Assembly (NCBI GenBank): GCA_020636955.1
Contig: JACJWY010000005.1
Span: forward strand, 108,433-172,432
DNA: 64,000 nt
Direction of reading: 5' to 3'
Source: Thermoleophilales bacterium
GTDB taxonomy: Bacteria > Actinomycetota > Thermoleophilia > Solirubrobacterales > 70-9
A program made the position numbers and the translations under genes. Below, piece after piece: positions 7,872 to 16,646 of this stretch (the stretch's first letter is position 1; each line of letters opens with the position of its first letter). The notes beneath the pieces are model-generated. The model searched no databases, had not been told where the DNA came from, and saw only the letters and a list, made by a program, of their open reading frames with translations.

Positions 7872-9464
7872 TCAGCCGGGCAGGTTCTGCCAGCTGCGAC
7901 AGCTCTTCAGGTCACCGGAGCAACTGAAAGGGGTGGCAAAGATGACTCGCGCCTTTACCTTCGTGTGCTTGCGCCGGATGTCGATTACCCGGCTTACCCC
8001 GCGGCCGATCTTGTACTTGCGGGCCGCCACCAGTTTGCGGTTCCCTTTGCCGCCCCGAAACTTGATCCAGCCCCGGCAGTAGCGGTTCGGCGATGCCGTG
8101 GGGCAATGTGCCCTGACGCGGGCAAAGCCCTTGCGCCTGGCGCCCTGTCGCCAGATCTCGATCATGTCCGGCTCGAACCACCGGGGTGAAGCAGTGACTC
8201 TGGCGGCCGAGACCCGCAGATGCGAGGTCCCGCCCAGGTTGCCGGTAACCGCGACCGTGGTCGAGCGGATGCCGAGAGCCTTGCCGGGCCTGGCCTCGCC
8301 GCCGGTAGCCCACAGCACCCGTCGCCAGCCTCCGGGGCGTTCGAAGCGATAGCCGTCGGTGCCGGTGCCGGCCGGGAGTCGCCTCGCCGATCTCGTGCCA
8401 GCGAGCATCGAGATCGTGTTGCGCACCGCAAAACGGGCCTGGCGGGAATTCCCGTCGCCGTCGATCAGCCCGTACATCTTGTTGGCGAGCTTGTCGAAGT
8501 ACTGCTGGAGAACCACGTAACGGGCGCCCTGGCCGACCGCCGTTGCGATCAGGCGGGTCGACTCGTCGGCATGGTCCTGCTGCTCGAAGGGCCGGCCGTC
8601 GAGGTACCGGTGGCCGAGCTCCCAGATCTCGATCGGCATGTTGAAACCGTCGTTCCGGACCATCGCGATCGTCGAGGGGATGCTCGAGGCGGGCCCGTAG
8701 TAATGGAGTTGCAGGGCATCGATCAGATTCTTGTGGGCGACCAGCTGGTCGTAGAAGTCCTGCATCTTCAGGACCTTGGCACTTGACAGGTAGGCCGGGA
8801 CCTGGGAGGTCGAGGTCAGGTAAGGGCCGCCGCCGAGGTCATTGGTCTGGCTTTCCTGGATGGTCGCCAGCGCCCCGTCGAGGTCCCCGGCCAGCCACTG
8901 CTTGCGTGCCTCGATGATCGAGAAGCCGCCGCTGGAGCTGACCGAGTCGAGGACGATGGCATCCGGGTTCGCCGCGTGAGCGGCGTCCGCGGCGATCTTG
9001 AGGAGCTGGAAGTACTCGGCCGGGGTGTCGGTCCAGTGGGTCGGGGCGATCACCTCGTTCTCGACCCCGAAGCGCGTGACCCTGCCTTTCATGTGGCCGA
9101 CCAGCGCTCCGAAGAACGCACTGTACGCATCGAGGTCGTCTGGCATGCCGCGGTCGTCGCTGCTCGACGGTTGGATGAAGACCCGGATTGCCGGGACGAT
9201 GCCGCAGCCGATCGCCGCGTTGACCTGGCCATCAAGCGTGCTGAAGTCGTAGGTCCCCGGGCTCTTGACGATCCTCGTCATCACTGCCCCGATGACCGTG
9301 GTCTGTACGCCGTCCTCCTTGATCCGGTCACAGTTCGAGGCGAGCAGCGGCGCGTCGGTGAGTGCGCCCGCCTCGACTCCCTCGGGAAACTCAACTGCCC
9401 GGGCCGGTGTCGCGACCAGGACCAGGGCAAATAACGCAACGAAAAGGGGGGAGAGACGGGTCAT
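7872..9464 (-). CDS. Secreted clan GH-A-like glycoside hydrolase family protein
   Basis: 530 residues with a signal peptide (LFVALFALVLVATPARA, cleavage near residue 23). The middle reads as a TIM barrel of the clan A hydrolase type: the acid/base candidate is E137 in FGVENEV and the nucleophile candidate E282 in PIEIWELG, with LQLHYYGP between. The C-terminal 150 residues are a basic, Cys-containing beta-rich tail (CPTASPNRYCRGWIKFRGG) of unknown role. The substrate is unknown. It is convergent with the phosphatase gene. Confidence 0.65.
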   Translation of the reverse strand: MTRLSPLFVALFALVLVATPARAVEFPEGVEAGALTDAPLLASNCDRIKEDGVQTTVIGAVMTRIVKSPGTYDFSTLDGQVNAAIGCGIVPAIRVFIQPSSSDDRGMPDDLDAYSAFFGALVGHMKGRVTRFGVENEVIAPTHWTDTPAEYFQLLKIAADAAHAANPDAIVLDSVSSSGGFSIIEARKQWLAGDLDGALATIQESQTNDLGGGPYLTSTSQVPAYLSSAKVLKMQDFYDQLVAHKNLIDALQLHYYGPASSIPSTIAMVRNDGFNMPIEIWELGHRYLDGRPFEQQDHADESTRLIATAVGQGARYVVLQQYFDKLANKMYGLIDGDGNSRQARFAVRNTISMLAGTRSARRLPAGTGTDGYRFERPGGWRRVLWATGGEARPGKALGIRSTTVAVTGNLGGTSHLRVSAARVTASPRWFEPDMIEIWRQGARRKGFARVRAHCPTASPNRYCRGWIKFRGGKGNRKLVAARKYKIGRGVSRVIDIRRKHTKVKARVIFATPFSCSGDLKSCRSWQNLPG

Positions 9465-9512
9465 GCTTCCACAACCCGCCCCTCCCCCCGGGGTTTCGCT
9501 TGTTACCTGAAC

Positions 9513-11615
9513 TCAGTGCCCGAAGGAAACCCGGGGTAGGCGGCGATCCATCCAGCTGGGTATCCACCAGAGTCTGGTGCCGGCCAGTCGCATCAGGACC
9601 GGCAGCAGCATCAGCCGGACCAGACCCGCGTCCAGCAGCACCGCCACGCCGAGGATGATGCCCATCTCGCGCGGCGGCAGCGGACCGGATAGGGCGAAGG
9701 TGAAGAACACCGCGACCATCACCCCGGCCGCCGCGAATACGACCCGGCCGGAATGGGCGAGCCCGCCAACCATCGCTTCCTTGGCGTCACCGGACTTCTC
9801 CCAGTGCTCCCGGGCCGAACTGAGCAGGAACACGGAATAGTCCATCGAGATCGCGAATACCATCGCGAAGAAGAAGACCGGCGCCCAGGCATCGAGGAAG
9901 CCCTGGGACTCGATGCCCAGCAGCCCGGTCAAATGGCCCTGCTGGAAGATCAGCTGGGCCACCCCGAAGGCGGCGCCGACCGCCAGCAAGTTGGTCAGCA
10001 CCGCGATCGCGGCCAGGATCGGTGCCCTGAGAGCGATCAGCAGCAGCAGGAAACCGAGGGTCATCACGATCGCAATCGCCGGGGCGGTAGTGTCACCGAG
10101 GGCGCCTTCGAGGTCGTGGTTTTCCGCGGCGGCTCCGCCGACCAGGGTGCCGGGTGGCAATTCGTCACGGACCCGGTCGATCGTTGTGCCCATCGCGGGG
10201 TCGGAAGGGTCGACCGTCGGGGTCGCGGCGATCAGGGTGTAACCCTGCGGGCTATCGCCGGCCACCATGACCCGGGCGATGCCCTTGTCGCTCTGAAGCG
10301 AGCCGACCGCTTTGGTGGCTTCGTTATCTGGCGCGACCACCTGAAGGGTTCCGGGGGCTCCGGGACCGAAGTCCTCGGAGAGCTGTTCGTAGCCGACCCG
10401 GGCTCCGTCGCCGTCGGGCACCACCTTGATCGAAGGCATGCCGGTGTCAAGTGAAAGTACCGGCACGCAGAGTGCCAGCAGGATCAGCAGGGCCGGGATG
10501 CCGAAGAGCAGCGGGCGGGCCCAGATCTTCTCGCCCCATGCGGCGAACTTCGGCGAGCGATGCTCCCCGGTATGGACCCAGGGCAGACTGAGCTTGTTGA
10601 CTCGCTGCCCAAGCTTGCCGAGCACGCCGGGCAGCAGGGTGAGCGAGGCGGCCAGGACGAAGGCCACAGCCAGCATCACGCCGATCGCCATCGAGCGGAA
10701 GGCCGGGCTCGGCACAAGCAGCACTGCGCTGAGCGAAATCAGCACGGTGATCCCCGAGAAAAAGACGGCCTTGCCGGCCGTGTCCATGGTCTCGGCGATC
10801 GCCTCACCCGTGTCCCCGTGTGCGGTCAGAGCCCCGCGGAACCGGTAGACGATGAAAAGCGCGTAGTCGATGCCGAGCGCCAGGGCGAACATCATCGCGA
10901 AGTTCATAGCCCAGATTGAGATGTCGAATATGTGGGTGCCCAGATAGAGCGAGCCGGCAGCGGCCATCAGGCCGATGATGGTCAGCATCAACGGCAGGCC
11001 GGCGGCGACCAGCGAGCCGAACGCGAGGACCAGGATCAGCAGCGTGACCGGCCAGGAGATCACCTCCGACTTCATCATCGCTTCTTTGTTGGCCTGGTTG
11101 AAGTCGGACCACATGCCGGAAGATCCGGTCAGGGAAACGGTCGTGCCATCGGTTTGGAGGTCGGCCAGGTTTTCCTTCAGGTCGTCGGTGGCATGAACCA
11201 TCTGGTTCGAGTCGGAAGCCGCGCCGGCCTGGATTACCGCGGTGTGCCCGTCGGCCGAGACCCAGCTTTGCTTCGAGGGCATGACGACCGCCTTGACGTC
11301 GTTTGAACCCTTGAGCACGTCGGCGGCCTGATTCAGGGTCCGGTCGAACCCGGTGGAACCAAAGGTCGAATCGTCGCTGTGGACGACCACCATCAGGGCC
11401 GAGGAGGACATTCCGCCGAACTGTTCGTCGACGATCTTGCGGGCGTCTACCGATTCGGAGCCGGTCGCTTCCCATCCCGCTCCGGAAAGCGCATGTTCCG
11501 CCTTGGGGGCAAAGAAGCCCAGTCCGATCGCGATCACCAGCCAGATCGCGGCGATGATGCGAAAGTTTGTCGTCGTCCAGCGGCCAAGCCGACCGAGTGG
11601 TCCGTAGGAACTCAT
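9513..11615 (-). CDS. MMPL-family RND-type membrane transporter
   Basis: 700 residues from the ATG at 11615 (MSSYGPLGRLGRWTTTNF). An upstream in-frame extension to 11846 overlaps the DUF2892 gene and is rejected. Two repeats each contain a large external domain and a bundle of membrane helices with the family GxDYxxF motifs (LGIDYALFIVYRFRG and ISMDYSVFLLSSARE). MMPL proteins export lipids or drugs using the proton gradient. The ATGA overlap with the DUF2892 gene implies one transcript, probably controlled by the ArsR regulator upstream. Confidence 0.9.
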   Translation of the reverse strand: MSSYGPLGRLGRWTTTNFRIIAAIWLVIAIGLGFFAPKAEHALSGAGWEATGSESVDARKIVDEQFGGMSSSALMVVVHSDDSTFGSTGFDRTLNQAADVLKGSNDVKAVVMPSKQSWVSADGHTAVIQAGAASDSNQMVHATDDLKENLADLQTDGTTVSLTGSSGMWSDFNQANKEAMMKSEVISWPVTLLILVLAFGSLVAAGLPLMLTIIGLMAAAGSLYLGTHIFDISIWAMNFAMMFALALGIDYALFIVYRFRGALTAHGDTGEAIAETMDTAGKAVFFSGITVLISLSAVLLVPSPAFRSMAIGVMLAVAFVLAASLTLLPGVLGKLGQRVNKLSLPWVHTGEHRSPKFAAWGEKIWARPLLFGIPALLILLALCVPVLSLDTGMPSIKVVPDGDGARVGYEQLSEDFGPGAPGTLQVVAPDNEATKAVGSLQSDKGIARVMVAGDSPQGYTLIAATPTVDPSDPAMGTTIDRVRDELPPGTLVGGAAAENHDLEGALGDTTAPAIAIVMTLGFLLLLIALRAPILAAIAVLTNLLAVGAAFGVAQLIFQQGHLTGLLGIESQGFLDAWAPVFFFAMVFAISMDYSVFLLSSAREHWEKSGDAKEAMVGGLAHSGRVVFAAAGVMVAVFFTFALSGPLPPREMGIILGVAVLLDAGLVRLMLLPVLMRLAGTRLWWIPSWMDRRLPRVSFGH

Positions 11616-11857
11616 CGGCCGGCTTCCGTTGCGGAGCTCAGCGAGGTGACGCGGCTGAGGATCAGCGAGGCGGGGCAGGTGCCCACGAGGACGTAGAGCC
11701 ACTGGTTGATCCCGGCCAGCACAGGCAGCAGGGCAAACCAGGGGGAAACCAGCAGGGCCAGCAGTCCGCCGACCAGGCTCACGGTTCCGGCCATCGCGAA
11801 AAGCACCCGTTCCAGGTACCAGCCACGCTTCCTGTCTGTCTCGCAACTCGCTTCCAT
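11612..11857 (-). CDS. DUF2892 (YgaP-like) small membrane protein
   Basis: About 81 residues: ERVLFAMAGTVSLVGGLLAL and PWFALLPVLAGINQWLYVLV form two membrane helices, followed by GTCPASLIL, the typical DUF2892 ending. Of three close ATGs the one at 11857 is chosen because GGAG lies 7 bp upstream of it. In E. coli this domain is fused to a rhodanese in YgaP, next to the ArsR-type regulator YgaV; here too an ArsR gene is upstream. It overlaps the MMPL gene by ATGA. Confidence 0.8.
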   Translation of the reverse strand: MEASCETDRKRGWYLERVLFAMAGTVSLVGGLLALLVSPWFALLPVLAGINQWLYVLVGTCPASLILSRVTSLSSATEAGR

Positions 11858-11878
11858 CGCCATCTCCATTCGGTAATA

Positions 11879-11891
11879 CAAGTTCACAACT
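11879..11891. promoter_or_regulatory. Candidate ArsR-regulator site in the DUF2892/MMPL promoter
   Basis: CAAGTTCACAACT, 22 bp upstream of the DUF2892 start, matches 11 of 13 positions of CAAGCTTACAACT (12332-12344) just upstream of the ArsR gene. The only two shared-promoter locations of this motif that I found are these. It overlaps an AT-richer stretch in an otherwise GC-rich gap, as expected for an operator. Confidence 0.5.
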
Positions 11892-11991
11892 GTGTAGTGG
11901 AATAGATTAGCACAACAAGTACCAGTCGAAGCAAGTCCCGGGTAAACCGGCCGCCGGAGCACCGGGGGCCGGCGCGGCGGCTTTGGCCCGG

Positions 11992-12327
11992 TCAGACCCG
12001 GGTGACGATCTGGCTCAGCTCGGTAATGCGCTGCTCGACTCCGTCACATACTGCCTCGCACATCGCCATCAGGCTTTCGTCGGCGATCCCGTAGTAGACG
12101 GTGTTGCCCTCCTTGCGGCGGCTCACGGCGCCACCGCCGTAAAGGGCCTGGAGGTGCTTGGAGACGTTCTGCTGGCTGGTGTCGAGGACTTCGGCCAGCC
12201 CGCCGACGCTCTGCTCTCCTTCCCGGAGCTGGTCGAGGATGCGAATGCGCATCGGCTCTGAGAGCAGCTTGAACCGGGCGGTTATCAGTTCAACCAGTTC
12301 GGGTGGAAGGGGGGTCGGGAGGGCCAT
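11992..12327 (-). CDS. ArsR-family transcriptional regulator with C90/C94 pair
   Basis: 111 residues, winged helix: recognition helix around TSQQNVSKHLQALYGGG (residues 51-66) and the wing SRRKEGNTVYYG. The only cysteines are C90 and C94 in the last helix (MAMCEAVCDG), one helical turn apart, so they could bind a metal or form a thiol switch. The link to a YgaP-like gene resembles E. coli YgaV/YgaP (persulfide response), which makes a sulfur-stress signal possible (inference). Confidence 0.9.
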   Translation of the reverse strand: MALPTPLPPELVELITARFKLLSEPMRIRILDQLREGEQSVGGLAEVLDTSQQNVSKHLQALYGGGAVSRRKEGNTVYYGIADESLMAMCEAVCDGVEQRITELSQIVTRV

Positions 12328-12331
12328 TGAC

Positions 12332-12370
12332 CAAGCTTACAACTCGACAACCATGTGCCCGCCGAGTTGT
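12332..12370. promoter_or_regulatory. Candidate ArsR operator upstream of its own gene
   Basis: Contains CAAGCTTACAACT (12332-12344), shared with the DUF2892 promoter, and an 8-bp inverted repeat ACAACTCG (12339-12346) / CGAGTTGT (12363-12370). It begins 4 bp upstream of the ArsR start codon, which suggests autorepression. Confidence 0.5.
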
Positions 12371-12385
12371 GTGCCCTGAGACGGT

Positions 12386-13099
12386 TCAGGCCAGTCCATG
12401 CGGCAGGGCGGGGAAGCCACGAACCGCATTGGCGACGATCGCGTCGTCTTCGTCGCAGACCGTAAAAAGCTCCATGTCTGCCGGGGAGATACGACCTTCG
12501 CCGGCCAGTCGCCTGGCGATCCAGTCGATCAGGTCCTGCCAGAAGTCAGCCCCGACCAGCAGGACCGGATGCGGCCGCGCCTTGTGGGTCTGGATCAGGG
12601 TGAGCGCTTCAAACATCTCGTCCAGGGTTCCGAAGCCACCCGGAAAAATCACGAAGGACCATGAGTAGCGGACGAACATCAGCTTGCGGGCAAAGAAGTA
12701 GTGGAATTCCTTGCCGATGTCCAGATAAGGATTGGCCGACTGTTCGTGCGGCAGCTCGATGTTGAGCCCGACCGAAAGCCCCTCTTCGTCCTTGGCGCCG
12801 CGGTTTGCCGCTTCCATCGTGCCTGGACCCCCGCCGGTGATCACCGCATAACCCTGCCGGGCGATGCCGGCCCCGACCCGCCGGGCCTGTTCATACTCGG
12901 GATTGCCGGGGCGGGTGCGGGCGGAGCCGAAAACGCAAACGGCGGGCCCGACCGGTTCCATGATCCTGAAGCCTTCCTCGAATTCACTCCGGATCTTCTC
13001 CAGACGTTCCGGGTCCGACAGCTCGGCCTGGATTTCCGGCTCGTCGCAGCGGATGATCTCCTGGTCGAAAGTGCTCGGCAGTATCGGAGCCGTGGTCAT
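12386..13099 (-). CDS. LOG-family (TIGR00730) Rossmann protein, cytokinin riboside monophosphate phosphoribohydrolase-like
   Basis: 237 residues from the ATG at 13099 (MTTAPILPSTFDQEI); the open frame extends further upstream into the photolyase gene and is rejected. The nucleotide-fold motifs GGGPGTMEAANRGA and PGGFGTLDEMFEAL are the LOG signature. LOG enzymes split nucleoside 5'-monophosphates into base and ribose 5-phosphate; the bacterial role is often unclear. It follows the photolyase gene after 19 bp, so the two are probably co-transcribed. Confidence 0.9.
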   Translation of the reverse strand: MTTAPILPSTFDQEIIRCDEPEIQAELSDPERLEKIRSEFEEGFRIMEPVGPAVCVFGSARTRPGNPEYEQARRVGAGIARQGYAVITGGGPGTMEAANRGAKDEEGLSVGLNIELPHEQSANPYLDIGKEFHYFFARKLMFVRYSWSFVIFPGGFGTLDEMFEALTLIQTHKARPHPVLLVGADFWQDLIDWIARRLAGEGRISPADMELFTVCDEDDAIVANAVRGFPALPHGLA

Positions 13100-13118
13100 C
13101 GGGCCCAGCCTATCCCCG

Positions 13119-14564
13119 TCAGTCCCCGTCCCGCGGGTCCGCTTCGGCCGCGGCGCGGTATCGCTCGATCGCGAACAACCGCTCCTCTGAATGATCGACA
13201 ATTGGCTCCGGGTAGTCCTTGCCGATCTCACAGCCCGACGAAGCTTGCTCCCCGGCCGACATTTTCCACGGGCGGACCAGACGGTCGTCCGGGACACCCC
13301 GCAGTTCAGGTATCCAGCGGCGCACATACTCGCCCTCAGGGTCGAATTTCTCCTGCTGGGTCATCGGGTTGAACATTCGCTGGAAGTAGGGGGCCGGGTC
13401 GGTCCCGGTTGAAGCGACCCACTGCCAGCCGCCGTTGTTGGAGGCAACGTCCCCGTCGATCAGCTGCTCCATGAAGTGGCGCTCGCCGAGCCGCCAGTCG
13501 AGGTGCAGGTCCTTGGTCAGAAACGATGCCACGACCATGCGGACCCGGTTATGCATCCAGCCTTCGCCCAGCAGCTGGCGCATCCCTGCGTCGACCAGCG
13601 GATAGCCGGTTTGACCGTTTCGCCAGGCCTCGAAGAGCTCCTCGTCCTGCTGCCACTGGAGTGTGCCGCGGTAGCGCTCCTGGTATTCGTGCCGGGCTAC
13701 TTCCGGATAGTTGGCGATCACTGAGGCGTAGAAATCCCGCCAGGCCAGCTCGCTGCGGAAGCTGCGCGGCCCTTCTCCCGTCCGGCGGCCGAGCTTGGTC
13801 TCGAGCTCAAGCGGGGAAAGGCAGCCCCAACGAATCCAGGGTGAGAGCCGGGAGGAGCCTCCGGAGGGCAGGTTGCGACGATCCTCGTATTCGGAGAGCC
13901 CGTCGTTCAGGAATTTCCTTGCGGCGCTCCGTGCCGCCCCCTCGCCGGGCTCGAAACTTCCGATTCCGGCTCGACCTGGCTCCATGCCGAGATCGGCCAG
14001 GGAGGGCAACTCACCGGGTTCAATGTCTTCGGCCAGACTCAGACTTTCCGGACGCTCTTCTGCGGGACGCCGTTCGGTTTCCTGCCAGGCCCGGTTGAAA
14101 GGACTGAAGACCGTGTAAGGACGTCCCTGCCTTGTGTGAATCTCCTGTGGACGGTCAGTGATATAGGCGCCCGGGTGCGGAACCGCGGTTACCTCCATCT
14201 CGGCCAGGGCACTGCCAACACGCCGGTCCCGTAGCCGTGCGAACGGTGAGAGATCCTCGGTCCAATGGACACTTGACGCCCCGCACTCACTTGCCAGCTC
14301 CGGAATGACCTGCTCGGGGATCCCACGGCGGAAGGCCAGATCGGCGCCCAGGTCTCGCAGGTCGCTTCGCAGGGCATCGAGGCAGCCCAGCATGAATGCG
14401 GTTCGGCGCGGAGAAACGAAGCGCCCGTTGGCGAGGAGGCGGTCGTCGAAGACGAAGCAGGGCAGAATCCTGCTGGCGCGGGCCGCCTCCGCCAAAGCGG
14501 GAAGCTCATGGGTCCGCAGGTCCCGCCGGAACCACATCACCGCGACTGATTCTTCGTCGGGCAA
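13119..14564 (-). CDS. phr: Deoxyribodipyrimidine photo-lyase (cryptochrome/photolyase family)
   Basis: 481 residues. N-terminal antenna domain starts VAVMWFRRDLRTHELPAL. The C-terminal FAD domain shows the family hallmarks SRLSPWIRWGCLSP, TGYPLVDAGMRQL, MHNRVRMVVASFLTKDL and NNGGWQWVASTGTDPAPYFR-like FQRMFNP. It repairs UV pyrimidine dimers with blue light. It sits 2 bp after the GH5-like gene and 19 bp before the LOG gene. No LexA box was seen nearby. Confidence 0.95.
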   Translation of the reverse strand: MPDEESVAVMWFRRDLRTHELPALAEAARASRILPCFVFDDRLLANGRFVSPRRTAFMLGCLDALRSDLRDLGADLAFRRGIPEQVIPELASECGASSVHWTEDLSPFARLRDRRVGSALAEMEVTAVPHPGAYITDRPQEIHTRQGRPYTVFSPFNRAWQETERRPAEERPESLSLAEDIEPGELPSLADLGMEPGRAGIGSFEPGEGAARSAARKFLNDGLSEYEDRRNLPSGGSSRLSPWIRWGCLSPLELETKLGRRTGEGPRSFRSELAWRDFYASVIANYPEVARHEYQERYRGTLQWQQDEELFEAWRNGQTGYPLVDAGMRQLLGEGWMHNRVRMVVASFLTKDLHLDWRLGERHFMEQLIDGDVASNNGGWQWVASTGTDPAPYFQRMFNPMTQQEKFDPEGEYVRRWIPELRGVPDDRLVRPWKMSAGEQASSGCEIGKDYPEPIVDHSEERLFAIERYRAAAEADPRDGD

Positions 14565-14566
14565 GG

Positions 14567-16111
14567 TCAGAGAATCCGGGCCCGGATCTTCCAGGCTCCG
14601 CCCCGGGGCCAGATCAGGATGATCCCGCTGCGGCCGTAATCCCGCCTGAACCGGACCCGGAACAGTCCCCTCTTGCTGACCGACCCTCCGTTTGCCTGAT
14701 CGGTCGGCAGGAAGAGCTCCAGCGGGCCGTCGCTCTTGCTGGCGCCGGTGCCGGAGGCGACCAGAAGCTGCCGGTCGGGGAAGTACCTGACCGAGGTGAT
14801 CCGCCCCGGTGCCCCGCGTACGAAGGGGCGTCTCAGGTCCTTGACCAGTTTTCCGTATTGACCGACCACGCGATTACGGCTCCCGGAGCAGTCCATCCGG
14901 TAAACACTCCACGGCGGCAGCGGCGGGGCCACCTCGGGATCGCGAGTCGCGGCGTGAGGATCGCCACAGGACTGCTTCCAGGTCCACAGTGCCGATCCGA
15001 CCAGGAACTCGTCCTGGAGTTTCAGGTGCCGACCGAAGTAATCCTTGCCGCTGCCATCGGCCCGGAGCGGATCGCCGCCCCATTCACCGGTCAGGACCGG
15101 GGCACCACCGAATCCGGCTGCTTCCTCGCGGGCAGTTTCGAACGACTCCCGACTGGGTGGCCCCGTTTCTCCGATGCTCCCGCCATAGAGATGAGGCGAA
15201 TACACCACGTCTGAATCGAAATCGAAGGACCCTGGCGGACCGCTTCCGGTCAACGACCACAGCACACCCGGCTCGAAGAACACGAGGTGACGAAAACCGC
15301 CGCCGGCCTTTTCGCCCGCCCGGATCGCTTCCAGCGCCCTTCCATAGAAATCGCCCAGTTGCTGGCTCTGAACCGGGCCGAAGGCATTGGGCTCGTTCAT
15401 GATGTCGATCCCGGCAACGGCGGTTCGTCCGGCAAAGCGTCGGGCGACCCGCTTCAGCATCCGGACGTAATGGGTCTGGATCCCGATGCCATCCGAAGCG
15501 GACCGGTCGTTGAAGAAGTTCGTCCAGGCCGCCCTTACTGCCGGGTTGACCTCGCGATTGTTCGTGAAGCAGCGTGGCTGGCCGTCGTCGAAGGTAGCCC
15601 AGCCCGGGGCGCCATCCCAGCCGAAAGCGGGCTGGGAGGGGGGAGTGCACGACTCGTCGTCGGAGGCGGCAAGGGTCGGCCCCCAGGCGTCCTGATGGAA
15701 GTCGAGGATCACATAGATCCCTTCCTCTCCCATCAGGCGGGTCCAGCGCCCGACTCGGTCAAGGTAAGCCCGGTTGATCTGCCCCGGCCGGGGTTCGACC
15801 CTGGACCAGGAGACGATCAGCCGAACCAGGTTCCAGCCGATGCGGACAATCCGCGCCGGGTCTTTCCGCTCGAGGGGCAGGGTCGGCGGCTTGTCGGTCC
15901 CCTGCCAGTACTGACCCAGTGAATTCACGTTGACGCCACGAAGGATTACCTCCCTGCCTTTTGCGTCGACGATACGGCCACCGCGGATCGGGTCGGGGTC
16001 CGCCTTCAGGCGCGGGAGTCCGGCCGTGGCCACGGCCGAAAATGCGACCAGGATCAGCCCGCACGAGACGGCCGCGACCGCGGCTGACCGCGTGAAAATC
16101 CCCTTGCCCAT
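14567..16111 (-). CDS. Secreted GH5-family glycoside hydrolase (endoglycoceramidase/cellulase-like)
   Basis: 514 residues with an N-terminal signal peptide (AVSCGLILVAFSAVATAG). The GH5 TIM-barrel is clear: LRGVNVNSLGQYW, IGWNLVRLIVSWSRVEP, YVILDFHQDAWG, acid/base E240 in IDIMNEPN and nucleophile E343 in VLTGEWGG. The order and the FHQDAWG motif resemble endoglycoceramidase-type GH5 proteins. The C-terminal about 100 residues form a beta-rich domain. It starts the minus-strand run GH5-phr-LOG. Confidence 0.85.
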   Translation of the reverse strand: MGKGIFTRSAAVAAVSCGLILVAFSAVATAGLPRLKADPDPIRGGRIVDAKGREVILRGVNVNSLGQYWQGTDKPPTLPLERKDPARIVRIGWNLVRLIVSWSRVEPRPGQINRAYLDRVGRWTRLMGEEGIYVILDFHQDAWGPTLAASDDESCTPPSQPAFGWDGAPGWATFDDGQPRCFTNNREVNPAVRAAWTNFFNDRSASDGIGIQTHYVRMLKRVARRFAGRTAVAGIDIMNEPNAFGPVQSQQLGDFYGRALEAIRAGEKAGGGFRHLVFFEPGVLWSLTGSGPPGSFDFDSDVVYSPHLYGGSIGETGPPSRESFETAREEAAGFGGAPVLTGEWGGDPLRADGSGKDYFGRHLKLQDEFLVGSALWTWKQSCGDPHAATRDPEVAPPLPPWSVYRMDCSGSRNRVVGQYGKLVKDLRRPFVRGAPGRITSVRYFPDRQLLVASGTGASKSDGPLELFLPTDQANGGSVSKRGLFRVRFRRDYGRSGIILIWPRGGAWKIRARIL

Positions 16112-16208
16112 AGCCCCAGTCTAGACCGTGGGTCCGGGGGTGCTGTCAAGGTTCCCGCATCAAGAGCAACCGAAAACCGGCGGTCCTCACCTCCGGGGGA
16201 AGAAGGAC

Positions 16209-16646
16209 ATGGATCGCAAAGTAGGGGCAGCACTCGCCGTCGCAATCATCGGGGTAATCGTCGGGGTCATCGGCATCGTCATGGCCAAGGACGCCAATGA
16301 CGCAAACAAGGACACCCAGGCCCAGCTCGAGCAGCAGATCAAGGAAAGCAACAAGAACTCTGCCGCCCGCGTGGCCGCAGCTGCGATGGCTGCGAAGAAA
16401 GTCGAGCAGAACGTCACCAAGGGCGCTGCCGCCGCCGAGAAACAGGACGAGGCAGACCTGAAACAGGCCGAGAACAAGGACTCGTCACAGGTTTCGACAA
16501 ATGCGGCCGGAATTCAGACCCTTGGCGACAAGATCACCGAGTTGACCAACGAGGTCTCGAGCCTCGAGAGCGAGCTCTCGACCACGAAATCCCAGCTCAA
16601 CGAGCGCATCTCGAACCTCAAACTCAGGCTCAACGGCGCCGACTGA
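16209..16646 (+). CDS. Membrane-anchored coiled-coil protein, unknown function (paralogue of 6908)
   Basis: 145 residues from the ATG at 16209 (GAAGGA upstream); the open frame reaches back to 16128 but without a ribosome site. Residues 5-28 are a membrane helix (GAALAVAIIGVIVGVIGIVM), followed by Ala/Lys/Gln-rich helix and a leucine-heptad end (LTNEVSSLESELSTTKSQLN). It has the same plan and the same LTNE-SSLE block as the protein at 6908-7402. The stop is immediately followed by the stop of the convergent gene. Confidence 0.75.
   Translation: MDRKVGAALAVAIIGVIVGVIGIVMAKDANDANKDTQAQLEQQIKESNKNSAARVAAAAMAAKKVEQNVTKGAAAAEKQDEADLKQAENKDSSQVSTNAAGIQTLGDKITELTNEVSSLESELSTTKSQLNERISNLKLRLNGAD

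Noticed and set aside
9513..11846. Longer start for the MMPL transporter
   Set aside because: The extra N-terminal 77 residues are Arg/Pro-rich, lack family similarity and overlap the well-supported DUF2892 gene.
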